Positions 45,942 to 54,969 of a stretch of DNA of 64,000 bases are shown piece after piece. The notes beneath the pieces are model-generated. The model was not told the origin of the DNA and made no database searches. It worked only from the letters and a program-made list of their open reading frames with translations. Position numbers and translations under genes: made by a program. This DNA comes from Thermus sp. CCB_US3_UF1 (GTDB taxonomy: Bacteria; Deinococcota; Deinococci; Deinococcales; Thermaceae): NCBI RefSeq assembly GCF_000236585.1, contig NC_017278.1, forward strand, positions 1,116,001-1,180,000, in the 5' to 3' direction. How positions within the stretch are numbered: the first letter of the stretch is position 1; each line of letters opens with the position of its first letter.

Positions 45942-46964
45942 ATGGGAAGGATCCTGAGGGGCTTGGCAGGGGAGGGGCACCTGCGGGTGGCAGCCGCAGA
46001 CACCGCGGATGTGGTGGAGGAGGCGCGGCGGCGCCACGGCCTTTCCCCCACGGCCACCGCCGCCCTTGGCCGGGCTATGACCGGGGCCCTCCTCCTGGCC
46101 CAGCTTCTCCTCAAGACCCCCAAGGAGCGGCTCACCCTGCGGGTGGAGGGCACGGGGCCCCTGGGGGGAATGGTGGTGGAGGCGGACGCCCTAGGGCATG
46201 TGCGGGGCTACGTCCAAAACCCCGGGGCCGAGGTCCCCCTCCGCCAAGACGGCAAGCTCAACGTGGGGGAACTGGTGGGGGGGGGCTTCCTCCGGGTGGA
46301 CCGGAGCCTGCCCAACGGGGAGATCTACACCAGCGCCGTCCCCTTGGTCTCGGGGGAGATGGCCGAGGACCTGGCCCACTACCTCTGGCAGTCGGAGCAG
46401 ATCCCCTCCGCGGTCCTCCTGGGGGTCCGGGTCAAGGGGGAAGGGGAGGTGGAGGTGGCGGGGGGTGTGGCGGTCCAGGTGATGCCCGAGGCCCCCGAGG
46501 CGGTGCTGCGCCGCCTCGAGGCCAACCTGGGTGGCCTCGGCGGGATCACCCCCCTCCTGCGGGAAAGGGGCCTGGAGGGGAGCCTGGAGGTCCTCCTTGA
46601 GGGCCTGGGTTTCGCCCGCACGGACCTGCGGGCCCTGGGGTACCCCTTGAACGAGATCCCGGTCCGCTTCCGCTGCCGCTGCACCCGGGAGAAGGCCCTG
46701 GAGGCCCTGGTCTTCTTCACCCCCGAGGAGCGGGAGGAGATGATCGTCCAGGACGGGGGGGCGGAGGTGGTCTGCCACTGGTGCGCCGAGGTCTACCGCT
46801 TCTCCCCCGAGGAGATCCGCTCCCTGGTGGCCGAGGTGCGCTGCCCGGATTGCGGTACCCTCTGGCTTTACCCCAGGGCCGACGGCACGGTCTTCCGCCT
46901 CGAGGGGGAGACTTGCCGCTGCGGGCGAAAGGTGGAGCTCCCCGTGGGCCGGCCCCAGGCTTGA
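45942..46964 (+). CDS. hslO: Hsp33 redox-regulated chaperone with extra C-terminal zinc-ribbon
   Basis: A 340-residue holdase that prevents aggregation under oxidative and heat stress. Residues 1-~230 are the core (GHLRVAAADTADVVEEARRRHGLSP in part; LGRAMTGALLLAQLL; NPGAEVPL). The redox switch is intact: RCRC near 246 and CHWC near 279 (C-x-C, 30 residues, C-x2-C). Standard Hsp33 ends soon after. Here ~45 more residues add a second cysteine set, CPDC near 302 and CRC near 324 (C-x2-C, 20 residues, C-x-C), which looks like a zinc ribbon. Confidence 0.92.
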   Translation: MGRILRGLAGEGHLRVAAADTADVVEEARRRHGLSPTATAALGRAMTGALLLAQLLLKTPKERLTLRVEGTGPLGGMVVEADALGHVRGYVQNPGAEVPLRQDGKLNVGELVGGGFLRVDRSLPNGEIYTSAVPLVSGEMAEDLAHYLWQSEQIPSAVLLGVRVKGEGEVEVAGGVAVQVMPEAPEAVLRRLEANLGGLGGITPLLRERGLEGSLEVLLEGLGFARTDLRALGYPLNEIPVRFRCRCTREKALEALVFFTPEEREEMIVQDGGAEVVCHWCAEVYRFSPEEIRSLVAEVRCPDCGTLWLYPRADGTVFRLEGETCRCGRKVELPVGRPQA

Positions 46965-46970
46965 TAAGCT
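46965..46970 (+). promoter_or_regulatory. -10 element of the universal stress gene (leaderless type)
   Basis: TAAGCT begins immediately after the hslO stop codon and ends 6 nt before the ATG at 46977, allowing separate leaderless transcription besides read-through from hslO. Confidence 0.5.
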
Positions 46971-46976
46971 AGGGGC

Positions 46977-48645
<1,669 letters not shown>

Positions 48646-48652
48646 GGGAGAG

Positions 48653-48684
48653 GAAAAGCACGAGCTGGCAGTATCGTGTTTTTC
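48653..48684 (+). terminator. intrinsic terminator after the PLP enzyme gene
   Basis: GAAAAGCACGA pairs with TCGTGTTTTTC (11 bp including one G-T pair) around a 10-nt loop. The right arm ends in a T-run and the left arm begins with A residues, so it could also work on the opposite strand. Confidence 0.75.
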
Positions 48685-48699
48685 TTCACAAGAAGGGCC

Positions 48700-48736
48700 A
48701 AGGCCAACCCCGGGGCTAACCCCGGGGCCAGGCCTT
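48700..48736 (-). terminator. hairpin after the aminopeptidase gene
   Basis: Nested arms AAGGCC...GGCCTT and CCCCGGGG...CCCCGGGG around CTAA directly follow the aminopeptidase stop on the minus strand. Strong stem, no T-run next to it, but the adjacent hairpin at 48653 supplies one for minus-strand transcripts. Confidence 0.6.
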
Positions 48737-49962
48737 TAGATCACAAACCGCCCCTGGCGCATCAGGGGAACCCGGGTCCCATCCTCTAGGAGCCCATCCA
48801 CCTCCATCTCCCCCGAGCCAATCATCCAGTCAATGTGCACCAGGCTCTCGTTCCCGCCCCGTTTCCGGAAGTCTTCCCCCGTGGGCCGGCCCTCGAGGGT
48901 TTCCGTGTAGGCCTGGCCGAAGGCGATATGGCTGGCGGCGTTTTCGTCAAAGAGGGTGTCAAAGAAGACCAGGCCGGTCTTGGCGATGGGGTTGTCCGCG
49001 GGCACCAGGGCCACCTCCCCCAGGCGCCTAGCCCCTTCGTCGGTGGAGAGAACCCGGCGGAGGACCTCCTCCCCCCGCTTGGCCCCCACCTCCACCGCGT
49101 AGCCCCCTTCGAACCGGGCCCAGATCCCCTCCACCAGCTGCCCTCCCAGGGCCAGGGGGCGGCTGGCCTGCACCACCCCTTCCACCCGTTCCCGGTGGGG
49201 GGCGGTGAAGACCTCCTCCGTGGGCAGGTTGGGGTTGCAAAGCCGCCCCTTCTGCGTGGGCGTGGCCCCGCCCCGCCAGAGGTGGCCCTCGGCCAGGCCC
49301 ACGGTGAGGTCCGTGCCCGGGCCGCGGAAGTGGAGGGCCTGGAAGCGCCGGGCGTTCAGGTAGGCCACCTTCGCGTGCAGGGCGCGGTTGTGGGCCTCCC
49401 AGGCGGCCACGGGGTCCTCCTGGTCCACCCGGGTAGCCTGGAAGATGGCTTCCCATAGGGCCTTCACCGCCTCCTCCTCCGGCAGGTGGGGGAAGACGGC
49501 CTTGGCCCACCCGGGGTGGGCGAAGGGGACGATGGTCCAGTTGGTGACGAACTCGGTGATGGCTTCCAGGGCGGGCTTGTAGGCCCGGCTGTTGGCCTGC
49601 TGGGCCCGGCCCACCCGCTCGGGGGGCAGGCCCTCTAGGGCCTTGGGGTCGTTGCCGCTTACGGCCAGGCGGGCTGCCCCCTCGCGGAAGGCCTTGGCCA
49701 TGCCCTCGTAAAGCCACCCCGGGGCCCGGTCCAGCCCCTCCTCGGGGGCCAGGGAAAGGCGCTTGCGGGAGAGGACGTTGTCCCCGTAGATCACGGTGAA
49801 GAGGCTTGCCCCCTCCCGGTAGGCCTTTTCCGCGAGGAGGCGCACGAAGTCCAGGGCCTCGAGGGGGGCGGTGGCGATGATCTCCTGCCCCTTTTCCAGG
49901 TTGAGGCCCACGCGGATGGCCAGCTCGGCCAGCTTCTCCAGCTTCTCGGCAAACGCGCTCAC
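48736..49962 (-). CDS. M29 family aminopeptidase
   Basis: A 408-residue metallo-aminopeptidase, the length of T. thermophilus AmpT. The two-metal site is marked by NLPTEEVFTAPHRERVEGVV (in part; Glu and His) near residue 248, EVALVPADNPIAKTGLVFFDTLFDENAASHIAFG (in part; Glu, Asp) near 315, and ESLVHIDWMIGS (His, Asp) near 376. It releases N-terminal residues from peptides in the cytosol. GTG start at 49962, 33 bp after the stop of the small membrane protein gene on the same strand. Metal is usually cobalt or zinc in this family. Confidence 0.94.
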   Translation of the reverse strand: MSAFAEKLEKLAELAIRVGLNLEKGQEIIATAPLEALDFVRLLAEKAYREGASLFTVIYGDNVLSRKRLSLAPEEGLDRAPGWLYEGMAKAFREGAARLAVSGNDPKALEGLPPERVGRAQQANSRAYKPALEAITEFVTNWTIVPFAHPGWAKAVFPHLPEEEAVKALWEAIFQATRVDQEDPVAAWEAHNRALHAKVAYLNARRFQALHFRGPGTDLTVGLAEGHLWRGGATPTQKGRLCNPNLPTEEVFTAPHRERVEGVVQASRPLALGGQLVEGIWARFEGGYAVEVGAKRGEEVLRRVLSTDEGARRLGEVALVPADNPIAKTGLVFFDTLFDENAASHIAFGQAYTETLEGRPTGEDFRKRGGNESLVHIDWMIGSGEMEVDGLLEDGTRVPLMRQGRFVI

Positions 49963-49995
49963 GCCCCCAAGTCTTTGCCTCTTAGGGCCTTTCCG

Positions 49996-50136
49996 TCAAG
50001 CCCGGGGGCAGGTCCGGGGCCTGCCCAAAAGGAGGGCCAGGCCCGCCAGGAGGAGGAGGGGGGCGCGGTGGGCCTCGAGGGCCAGGGCCAAGAGGACCAG
50101 GGCCAGGGCTAGGGCGTAGCGCCAGAAGGCGGGCAT
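49996..50136 (-). CDS. 46-residue predicted membrane protein
   Basis: A short open frame, ATG at 50136 to TGA, encoding MPAFWRYALALALVLLALAL, then EAHRAP, then LLLLAGLALLLG and a short Arg/Pro/Cys tail. This is a two-helix membrane hairpin with a short loop. Evidence that it is real: a TAGCAT -10 element 6 nt upstream in the same leaderless arrangement as neighbouring genes, Thermus-like codon use, and an in-phase CTC-GAG Leu-Glu pair within CCTCGAGG. It precedes the aminopeptidase on the same strand. Function unknown; I recognise no family. Confidence 0.6.
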   Translation of the reverse strand: MPAFWRYALALALVLLALALEAHRAPLLLLAGLALLLGRPRTCPRA

Positions 50137-50142
50137 ACCCTT

Positions 50143-50148
50143 ATGCTA
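50143..50148 (-). promoter_or_regulatory. -10 element of the small membrane protein gene
   Basis: TAGCAT on the minus strand, with a 6-nt AAGGGT spacer to the ATG at 50136. No recognisable -35. Confidence 0.5.
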
Positions 50149-50176
50149 CAGGCAAAGCCCGGTCGGGACATTCCTC

Positions 50177-50190
50177 ACCCCAGCTGGGGT
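50177..50190. promoter_or_regulatory. 14-bp palindrome upstream of the pyruvate oxidoreductase gene
   Basis: ACCCCAGCTGGGGT is perfectly symmetrical and ends 25 nt before the ATG at 50216, with the GAGGTGA ribosome site in between. Candidate operator, or an mRNA hairpin in the leader. No second copy was noticed. Confidence 0.45.
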
Positions 50191-50215
50191 CTAAGGTGGA
50201 AGCGAGGTGAAGCCC

Positions 50216-53200
50216 ATGCGTCCCATCACCGTGGACGGCAACGAGGCGGTGGCCCGGGTGGCCTACCGCCTGAGCGAGATCATCGCCATCTACCCCATCA
50301 CCCCCAGCAGCCCCATGGCGGAGCTGGCCGACGAGTGGGCGGCCAAGGGGGAGGCCAACCTCTTTGGCCTGGTGCCCAAGGTGGTGGAGATGCAGTCCGA
50401 GGGGGGGGCTGCCGGGGCCCTGCACGGGGCCTTGCAGGAGGGGGCCTTGGCCACCACCTTCACCGCCAGCCAGGGCCTCCTCCTCATGATCCCCGATATG
50501 TACAAGATCGCCGGCCAGGCCCTGCCCGGGGTGATCCACGTGGCCGCCCGGGCCTTGGCCACCCACGCCCTCTCCATCTTCGGCGACCACCAGGACCTTT
50601 ACGCGGTACGCTCCACGGGGTGGGGGATTTTGGTCTCCGACTCGGTCCAGGCGGCCCAAGACCTGGCCGCCATCGCCCACGCCGCGGCCCTGGAGGCCAG
50701 CCTCCCCGTTCTCCACGCCATGGACGGCTTCCGCACCTCCCACGAGGTGCAGAAGATCACCCCCCTCTCCGACCGGGAACTCAAGGCCCTCTTCCCCTTT
50801 GCCGCCCTGGAGGCCTTCCGCAAGCGGGCCCTCACCCCTGAAGCCCCCACCATCCGGGGCACGGCGCAAAACCCCGACCACTACTTCCAAAACCGCGAGG
50901 CCATCAACCCCTACTACCTCCGCTTCCCCCAGGTGGTGGCGGAGGCCATGGCCCGCTTCGCCCAGGTTACGGGCCGCGCCTACCGCCCCTACGAGTACTT
51001 CGGCCACCCCGAGGCGGAGCGGGTGGTGGTGGTCATGGGTTCGGCCTCCTGGGCGGTGGAGGAGGCGGTGGAATACCTCCTCAGGCGGGGGGAGAGGGTG
51101 GGGATGGTGCGGGTGCGCCTTTACCGCCCCTTCCAAAGGGAGGCCTTTCTGGAGGTCTTCCCCAAGGGGGTGCGCAAGGTGGCGGTTCTGGACCGGGGCA
51201 AGGAGCCTGGGGCGGTGGGGGAGCCCCTTTTCCAGGAGGTGGCCGCGGCCTTCGCCCTCAAGGGGGGTGAGGTGCCCCTCCTGGTGGGCGGGCGGTATGG
51301 GCTTTCCTCCAAGGAGTTCACCCCGGCCATGGCCCTGGGGGTGTTCGCCGAGCTGGAGGCGGAGCGCCCCCGCCACGGCTTCACCGTGGGCATCCGGGAC
51401 GACGTGACGGGCACGAGCCTCACCTACCCCCAGGTGGACTTTGAGGACCCGGCCTCGGTGCGGGCGGTTTTCTTCGCCTTAGGGGCGGATGGCACGGTTT
51501 CCGCCAACAAGAACACCATCAAGATCATCGGGGAGGAAACCCCCCTGTACGCCCAGGGCTACTTCGTTTACGATTCCAAGAAGTCCGGCTCCCGCACCGT
51601 AAGCCACCTGCGCTTTGGCCCCAACCCCCTGCACAAGCCCTACCTGATCGGCAGGGCCAACTTCGTGGGCATCCACCAGTGGGGTTTCCTGGAGCGCTTC
51701 CCCATGCTGGAGGTGGCCGAGGAGGGGGCCACGGTCCTCCTCAACAGCCCTTACCCCAAGGAGGAGGTCTGGGACCGCCTGCCCAAGCCCGTGCAGGAGG
51801 CGATCCTCAAGAAGAGCCTCAAGGTCTACGTGGTCAACGCCTATGAGCTGGCCCGCCGGGTGGGCCTTCCCGGAAGGATCAACGTCATCATGCAGGCCGC
51901 CTTCTTCAAGCTCTCGGGGGTTCTCCCCGAGGAGGAGGCCAAGGCCCGCATCAAGAGGGGGATTGAAAAGAGCTACGGCAAGCGGGGCAGGACCGTGCTG
52001 GAGCGGAACTTCCAAGCGGTGGAGTTGGGGTTTGCTGCGGTGGAGCCCCTGCCCATCCCGGGCCGCATCACCTCGGAAAAGGGCCTTGTTCCCCCCATGG
52101 TGGGGGATGCCCCGCCCTTCGTGCGGGAGGTGCTGGGGCCCATCGCCCTGGGCCTGGGGGATACCCTGCCCGTTTCCGCCTTCCCACCCGATGGCACCTA
52201 CCCCACGGGCACGGCCCGGTACGAGAAGCGGGGCATCGCCGAGGCGGTGCCCACCTGGGACCCGGGGGTCTGCGTCCAGTGTGGGAAGTGCGTCCTGGTC
52301 TGCCCCCACGCGGTGATCCGGGCCAAGGTGGTGCCGGAGGAGGCCCTGGCCGGGGCCCCGGAGGGCTTCCCCCACCGCAAGGCCATGTGGAAGGAGCTTT
52401 CCGGGGAGTACGTTTTGGCCATCAGCCCCGAGGACTGCACCGGCTGCTCCTTGTGCGTGGAGGTCTGCCCGGCCAAGGACAAGACCAACCCCAGCCGCAA
52501 GGCCCTCAATCTGGCCCCCCGCCTCGAGGTGCGGGAGGCCATGAACCGCCACTGGGATTTCTTCCTTTCCCTGCCGGAAACCCCTAGGGCCCCCCTCAAG
52601 CTCCAGGCGGTGAAGGACGTGCAGCTTTTGGAACCCCTCTTTGAGTTCCCCGGGGCCTGCGCCGGTTGCGGGGAAACCCCTTACCTGAGGCTTCTTTCCC
52701 AGCTCTTTGGCGACCGGCTCCTCATCGCCAACGCCACCGGGTGCAGCTCCATCTACGGGGGCAACCTCCCCACCACCCCCTGGAGCCAAAACCGGGAAGG
52801 CCGGGGCCCGGCCTGGGCCAACTCCCTCTTTGAGGACAACGCCGAGTTTGGCCTGGGCATGCGCCTGGCCTTGGACAAGAAGGCGGAGTACGCCCGGGCC
52901 CTTCTGCCCGCCTTCCGGGAGGTCTTGGGGGAGGACCTTGTGGGGCGGCTTCTTGGGGAGGTGGGGCCTGAGGCGGTGGAGGCCAGGCGGCAGGACGTGG
53001 CCCTCCTCCGCCAGCGGCTTCAGGGGCTGGAGGACCCCCGGGCCAGGGACCTCCTGGCGGTGGCCGAGGCCCTCATCCCCCACTCCGTCTGGATCGTGGG
53101 CGGGGATGGGTGGGCCTACGATATCGGCTACGGGGGCCTGGACCACGTCCTGGCCTCGGGGGCCCGGGTGCGGGTCCTGGTCCTGGACACCGAGGTCTAC

Positions 53201-53719
53201 TCCAACACCGGGGGCCAGGCCTCCAAGGCCACGGGCCTGGGAGCGGTGGCCAAGTTCGCCATGGCCGGCAAGCCCACGCCCAAGAAGGACCTGGCCTTCA
53301 TGGCCATGAGCTATGGCCACGTCTACGTGGCCCAGGTGGCCATGGGGGCCAACGACGCCCACACCGTGCGGGCCTTCCTCGAGGCCGAGGCCCACCCGGG
53401 ACCGGCCCTCCTCATCGCCTACAGCCACTGCATCGCCCACGGCATCGATATGGCCAAGGGCATGGAGCACCAGAAGCTGGCCGAGCGCACGGGGTACTGG
53501 CCCCTCTTCCGCTTCCTGCCCGGGGAGGGCCTGAGGCTGGACTCCAAGCCCCCCACCCTCCCCCTGCGGGACTACCTCTACGCCGAAAACCGCTACCGCC
53601 TCCTCCTGCAGACCCATCCCGAGGAGGCGGAGGCCTTCCTCAAGCGGGCGGAGGAGGCGGTGCGGGCGCGCTGGGAGCGGTTGGAACGCATGGCGGCCAG
53701 GGCCGAGGCCGCCCTTTAG
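50216..53719 (+). CDS. nifJ: pyruvate:ferredoxin (flavodoxin) oxidoreductase
   Basis: A 1,167-residue single-chain PFOR converting pyruvate and CoA to acetyl-CoA, CO2 and reduced ferredoxin. Domain order: pyrimidine-binding domain (IAIYPITPSSPMAELADEW, ~25), TSQGL-like loop, domain II, gamma domain near 400-620 (GADGTVSANKNTIKIIGEE, in part), two-cluster ferredoxin domain (CVQCGKCVLVCPH ~685, CTGCSLCVEVCPA ~743), then the TPP domain with cluster ligands CAGCGE ~817 and ATGCSSIYGG ~841, and GDGWAYDIGYGGLDHV plus YSNTGGQASKAT near 995. ATG at 50216 has the better ribosome site than GTG at 50207. Followed 10 nt later by a DHOD-like gene. Confidence 0.96.
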   Translation: MRPITVDGNEAVARVAYRLSEIIAIYPITPSSPMAELADEWAAKGEANLFGLVPKVVEMQSEGGAAGALHGALQEGALATTFTASQGLLLMIPDMYKIAGQALPGVIHVAARALATHALSIFGDHQDLYAVRSTGWGILVSDSVQAAQDLAAIAHAAALEASLPVLHAMDGFRTSHEVQKITPLSDRELKALFPFAALEAFRKRALTPEAPTIRGTAQNPDHYFQNREAINPYYLRFPQVVAEAMARFAQVTGRAYRPYEYFGHPEAERVVVVMGSASWAVEEAVEYLLRRGERVGMVRVRLYRPFQREAFLEVFPKGVRKVAVLDRGKEPGAVGEPLFQEVAAAFALKGGEVPLLVGGRYGLSSKEFTPAMALGVFAELEAERPRHGFTVGIRDDVTGTSLTYPQVDFEDPASVRAVFFALGADGTVSANKNTIKIIGEETPLYAQGYFVYDSKKSGSRTVSHLRFGPNPLHKPYLIGRANFVGIHQWGFLERFPMLEVAEEGATVLLNSPYPKEEVWDRLPKPVQEAILKKSLKVYVVNAYELARRVGLPGRINVIMQAAFFKLSGVLPEEEAKARIKRGIEKSYGKRGRTVLERNFQAVELGFAAVEPLPIPGRITSEKGLVPPMVGDAPPFVREVLGPIALGLGDTLPVSAFPPDGTYPTGTARYEKRGIAEAVPTWDPGVCVQCGKCVLVCPHAVIRAKVVPEEALAGAPEGFPHRKAMWKELSGEYVLAISPEDCTGCSLCVEVCPAKDKTNPSRKALNLAPRLEVREAMNRHWDFFLSLPETPRAPLKLQAVKDVQLLEPLFEFPGACAGCGETPYLRLLSQLFGDRLLIANATGCSSIYGGNLPTTPWSQNREGRGPAWANSLFEDNAEFGLGMRLALDKKAEYARALLPAFREVLGEDLVGRLLGEVGPEAVEARRQDVALLRQRLQGLEDPRARDLLAVAEALIPHSVWIVGGDGWAYDIGYGGLDHVLASGARVRVLVLDTEVYSNTGGQASKATGLGAVAKFAMAGKPTPKKDLAFMAMSYGHVYVAQVAMGANDAHTVRAFLEAEAHPGPALLIAYSHCIAHGIDMAKGMEHQKLAERTGYWPLFRFLPGEGLRLDSKPPTLPLRDYLYAENRYRLLLQTHPEEAEAFLKRAEEAVRARWERLERMAARAEAAL

Positions 53720-53729
53720 GGAGGGGAGG

Positions 53730-54728
53730 ATGGACCTTCGGACCACGTACTTGGGCTTGGAGCTGGAGCATCCCTTGGTGGCCTCCGCCTCGCCCCTCAC
53801 GGAGAAGCTGGACGGCTTCTTGCGTCTGGAGGACGGCGGGGCCGCGGCCATCGTCATGCACTCCCTCTTTGAGGAGCAGGTGACCCTCGAGGAAGAGATC
53901 CTGGACCACTACCTGCACTACGGCCACGAGAGCTACGCCGAGGCCCTGAGCTACTTCCCCAAGGCCCACGAGTACCGGCTCACCCCCGAGCGCCACCTGG
54001 ACCTCCTCTCCCGGGCCAAGGAGCGGCTGGCTATCCCCGTCATCGCCAGCCTGAACGGGGTGAGCCGGGGGGGCTGGGTGGAGTACGCCCGGCTCCTGGA
54101 GGAGGCGGGGGCCGACGCCATTGAGCTCAACCTCTACTACATCCCCACGGATCCCGCCCTTTCGGCCTCGGAGGTGGAGGCCATGTACCTGGACACCATC
54201 CGGGCCGTGGTGGAGGCGGTGCGGGTCCCGGTGGCGGTCAAGGTGGGCCACGCCTTCACCGCCTTCGCCCACTTCGCCAAGCGGGTGGAGGCCACGGGGG
54301 CCAAGGCCCTGGTCCTCTTCAACCGCTTTTACCAGCCGGACTTTGACCTGGAAAGCCTTTCCGTGGTCCCCACCCTCACCCTTTCCCGGCCCTACGAGGC
54401 CCTCCTCCGCCTCCATTGGATCGCCCTCCTCTACGGCCGGGTGGGCCTGGAGCTGGCCCTTACGGGCGGGGTTCACTCGGGCCTCGAGGCGGCCAAGGGG
54501 CTTCTGGCCGGGGCCCAGGTGGTCATGATGACCTCCGCGGTCCTGGAAAGGGGCCCCGGGCACTTCCGCAAGGTCTTGGAGGAGCTCAAGGCCTTCATGG
54601 AGGCCAAGGAGTACGGGAGCGTGGCCGAGATGCGGGGGGCCATGAGCTACCAAAAGGTGGCGGAGCCCGCCGCCTTGGAGCGGGCCAACTACCTCAAGGT
54701 TCTGGGCTCGTACCGCCTTCTTCCCTAA
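53730..54728 (+). CDS. dihydroorotate dehydrogenase-like protein
   Basis: A 332-residue FMN-barrel protein beginning MDLRTTYLGLELEHPLVASASPLT, the opening of class-1 DHODs. It keeps PVIASLNGVSRGGWVEYARLLEEAG near residue 95 (in part) and VAVKVGHAFTAFAHFA near 165 (FMN Lys). But where true DHODs have N-L-S-C-P-N it reads ELNLYYIPTD near 130, so the usual substrate loop and catalytic region are changed. It starts 10 nt after the PFOR gene with a strong GGGAGGGGAGG site. This PFOR + DHOD-like pairing is seen in many bacteria; the function is unknown. Confidence 0.85.
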   Translation: MDLRTTYLGLELEHPLVASASPLTEKLDGFLRLEDGGAAAIVMHSLFEEQVTLEEEILDHYLHYGHESYAEALSYFPKAHEYRLTPERHLDLLSRAKERLAIPVIASLNGVSRGGWVEYARLLEEAGADAIELNLYYIPTDPALSASEVEAMYLDTIRAVVEAVRVPVAVKVGHAFTAFAHFAKRVEATGAKALVLFNRFYQPDFDLESLSVVPTLTLSRPYEALLRLHWIALLYGRVGLELALTGGVHSGLEAAKGLLAGAQVVMMTSAVLERGPGHFRKVLEELKAFMEAKEYGSVAEMRGAMSYQKVAEPAALERANYLKVLGSYRLLP

Positions 54729-54942
54729 GGGCGTAAAGCCCCTCCCCCAGGGCCACCACCGGGCTATGGTGCCAGCGGGCCAGGGCGGCGAGGCGCACCT
54801 TGGCGATCTTCTCCGGTTCCCGCACCCGGGCCCAGAAGCCCTCCTCCTTGAGGCGGCGGCCCACCTCGGCGTAGTGCAGGGGCCGGCCCGCCTCCCGCAA
54901 CAGGTCCACCACCCTTTTGCGGAACCGATCCGGCCTGGGCAC
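54694..54942 (-). CDS. small winged-helix protein (HARE-HTH-like)
   Basis: An 82-residue protein from GTG at 54942. It contains RFRKRVVDLLREAGRPLHYAEVGRRLKEEGFW (in part) and ends with SPVVALGEGLYALREEG. A helix-turn-helix (G-R-P-L-H-x-x-E-V/I) followed by a beta wing V-x-x-G-x-G-x-Y-x-L is the pattern of HARE-HTH domains, proposed to read DNA state or modification. The start is set by a TATACT -10 element 5 nt upstream; longer upstream frames run antisense through polX. Divergent from polX, and its last 35 bp overlap the convergent DHOD-like gene. Confidence 0.68.
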   Translation of the reverse strand: MPRPDRFRKRVVDLLREAGRPLHYAEVGRRLKEEGFWARVREPEKIAKVRLAALARWHHSPVVALGEGLYALREEGGTSPEP

Positions 54943-54947
54943 GCCTG

Positions 54948-54963
54948 AGTATACCCGTATAGT
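54948..54963. promoter_or_regulatory. divergent -10 elements (small HTH / polX)
   Basis: TATACT (54948-54953, minus) is 5 nt from the HTH GTG; TATAGT (54958-54963, plus) is 6 nt from the polX ATG. The elements are 4 bp apart and only 27 bp separate the two start codons. Confidence 0.65.
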
Positions 54964-54969
54964 GGGGGC

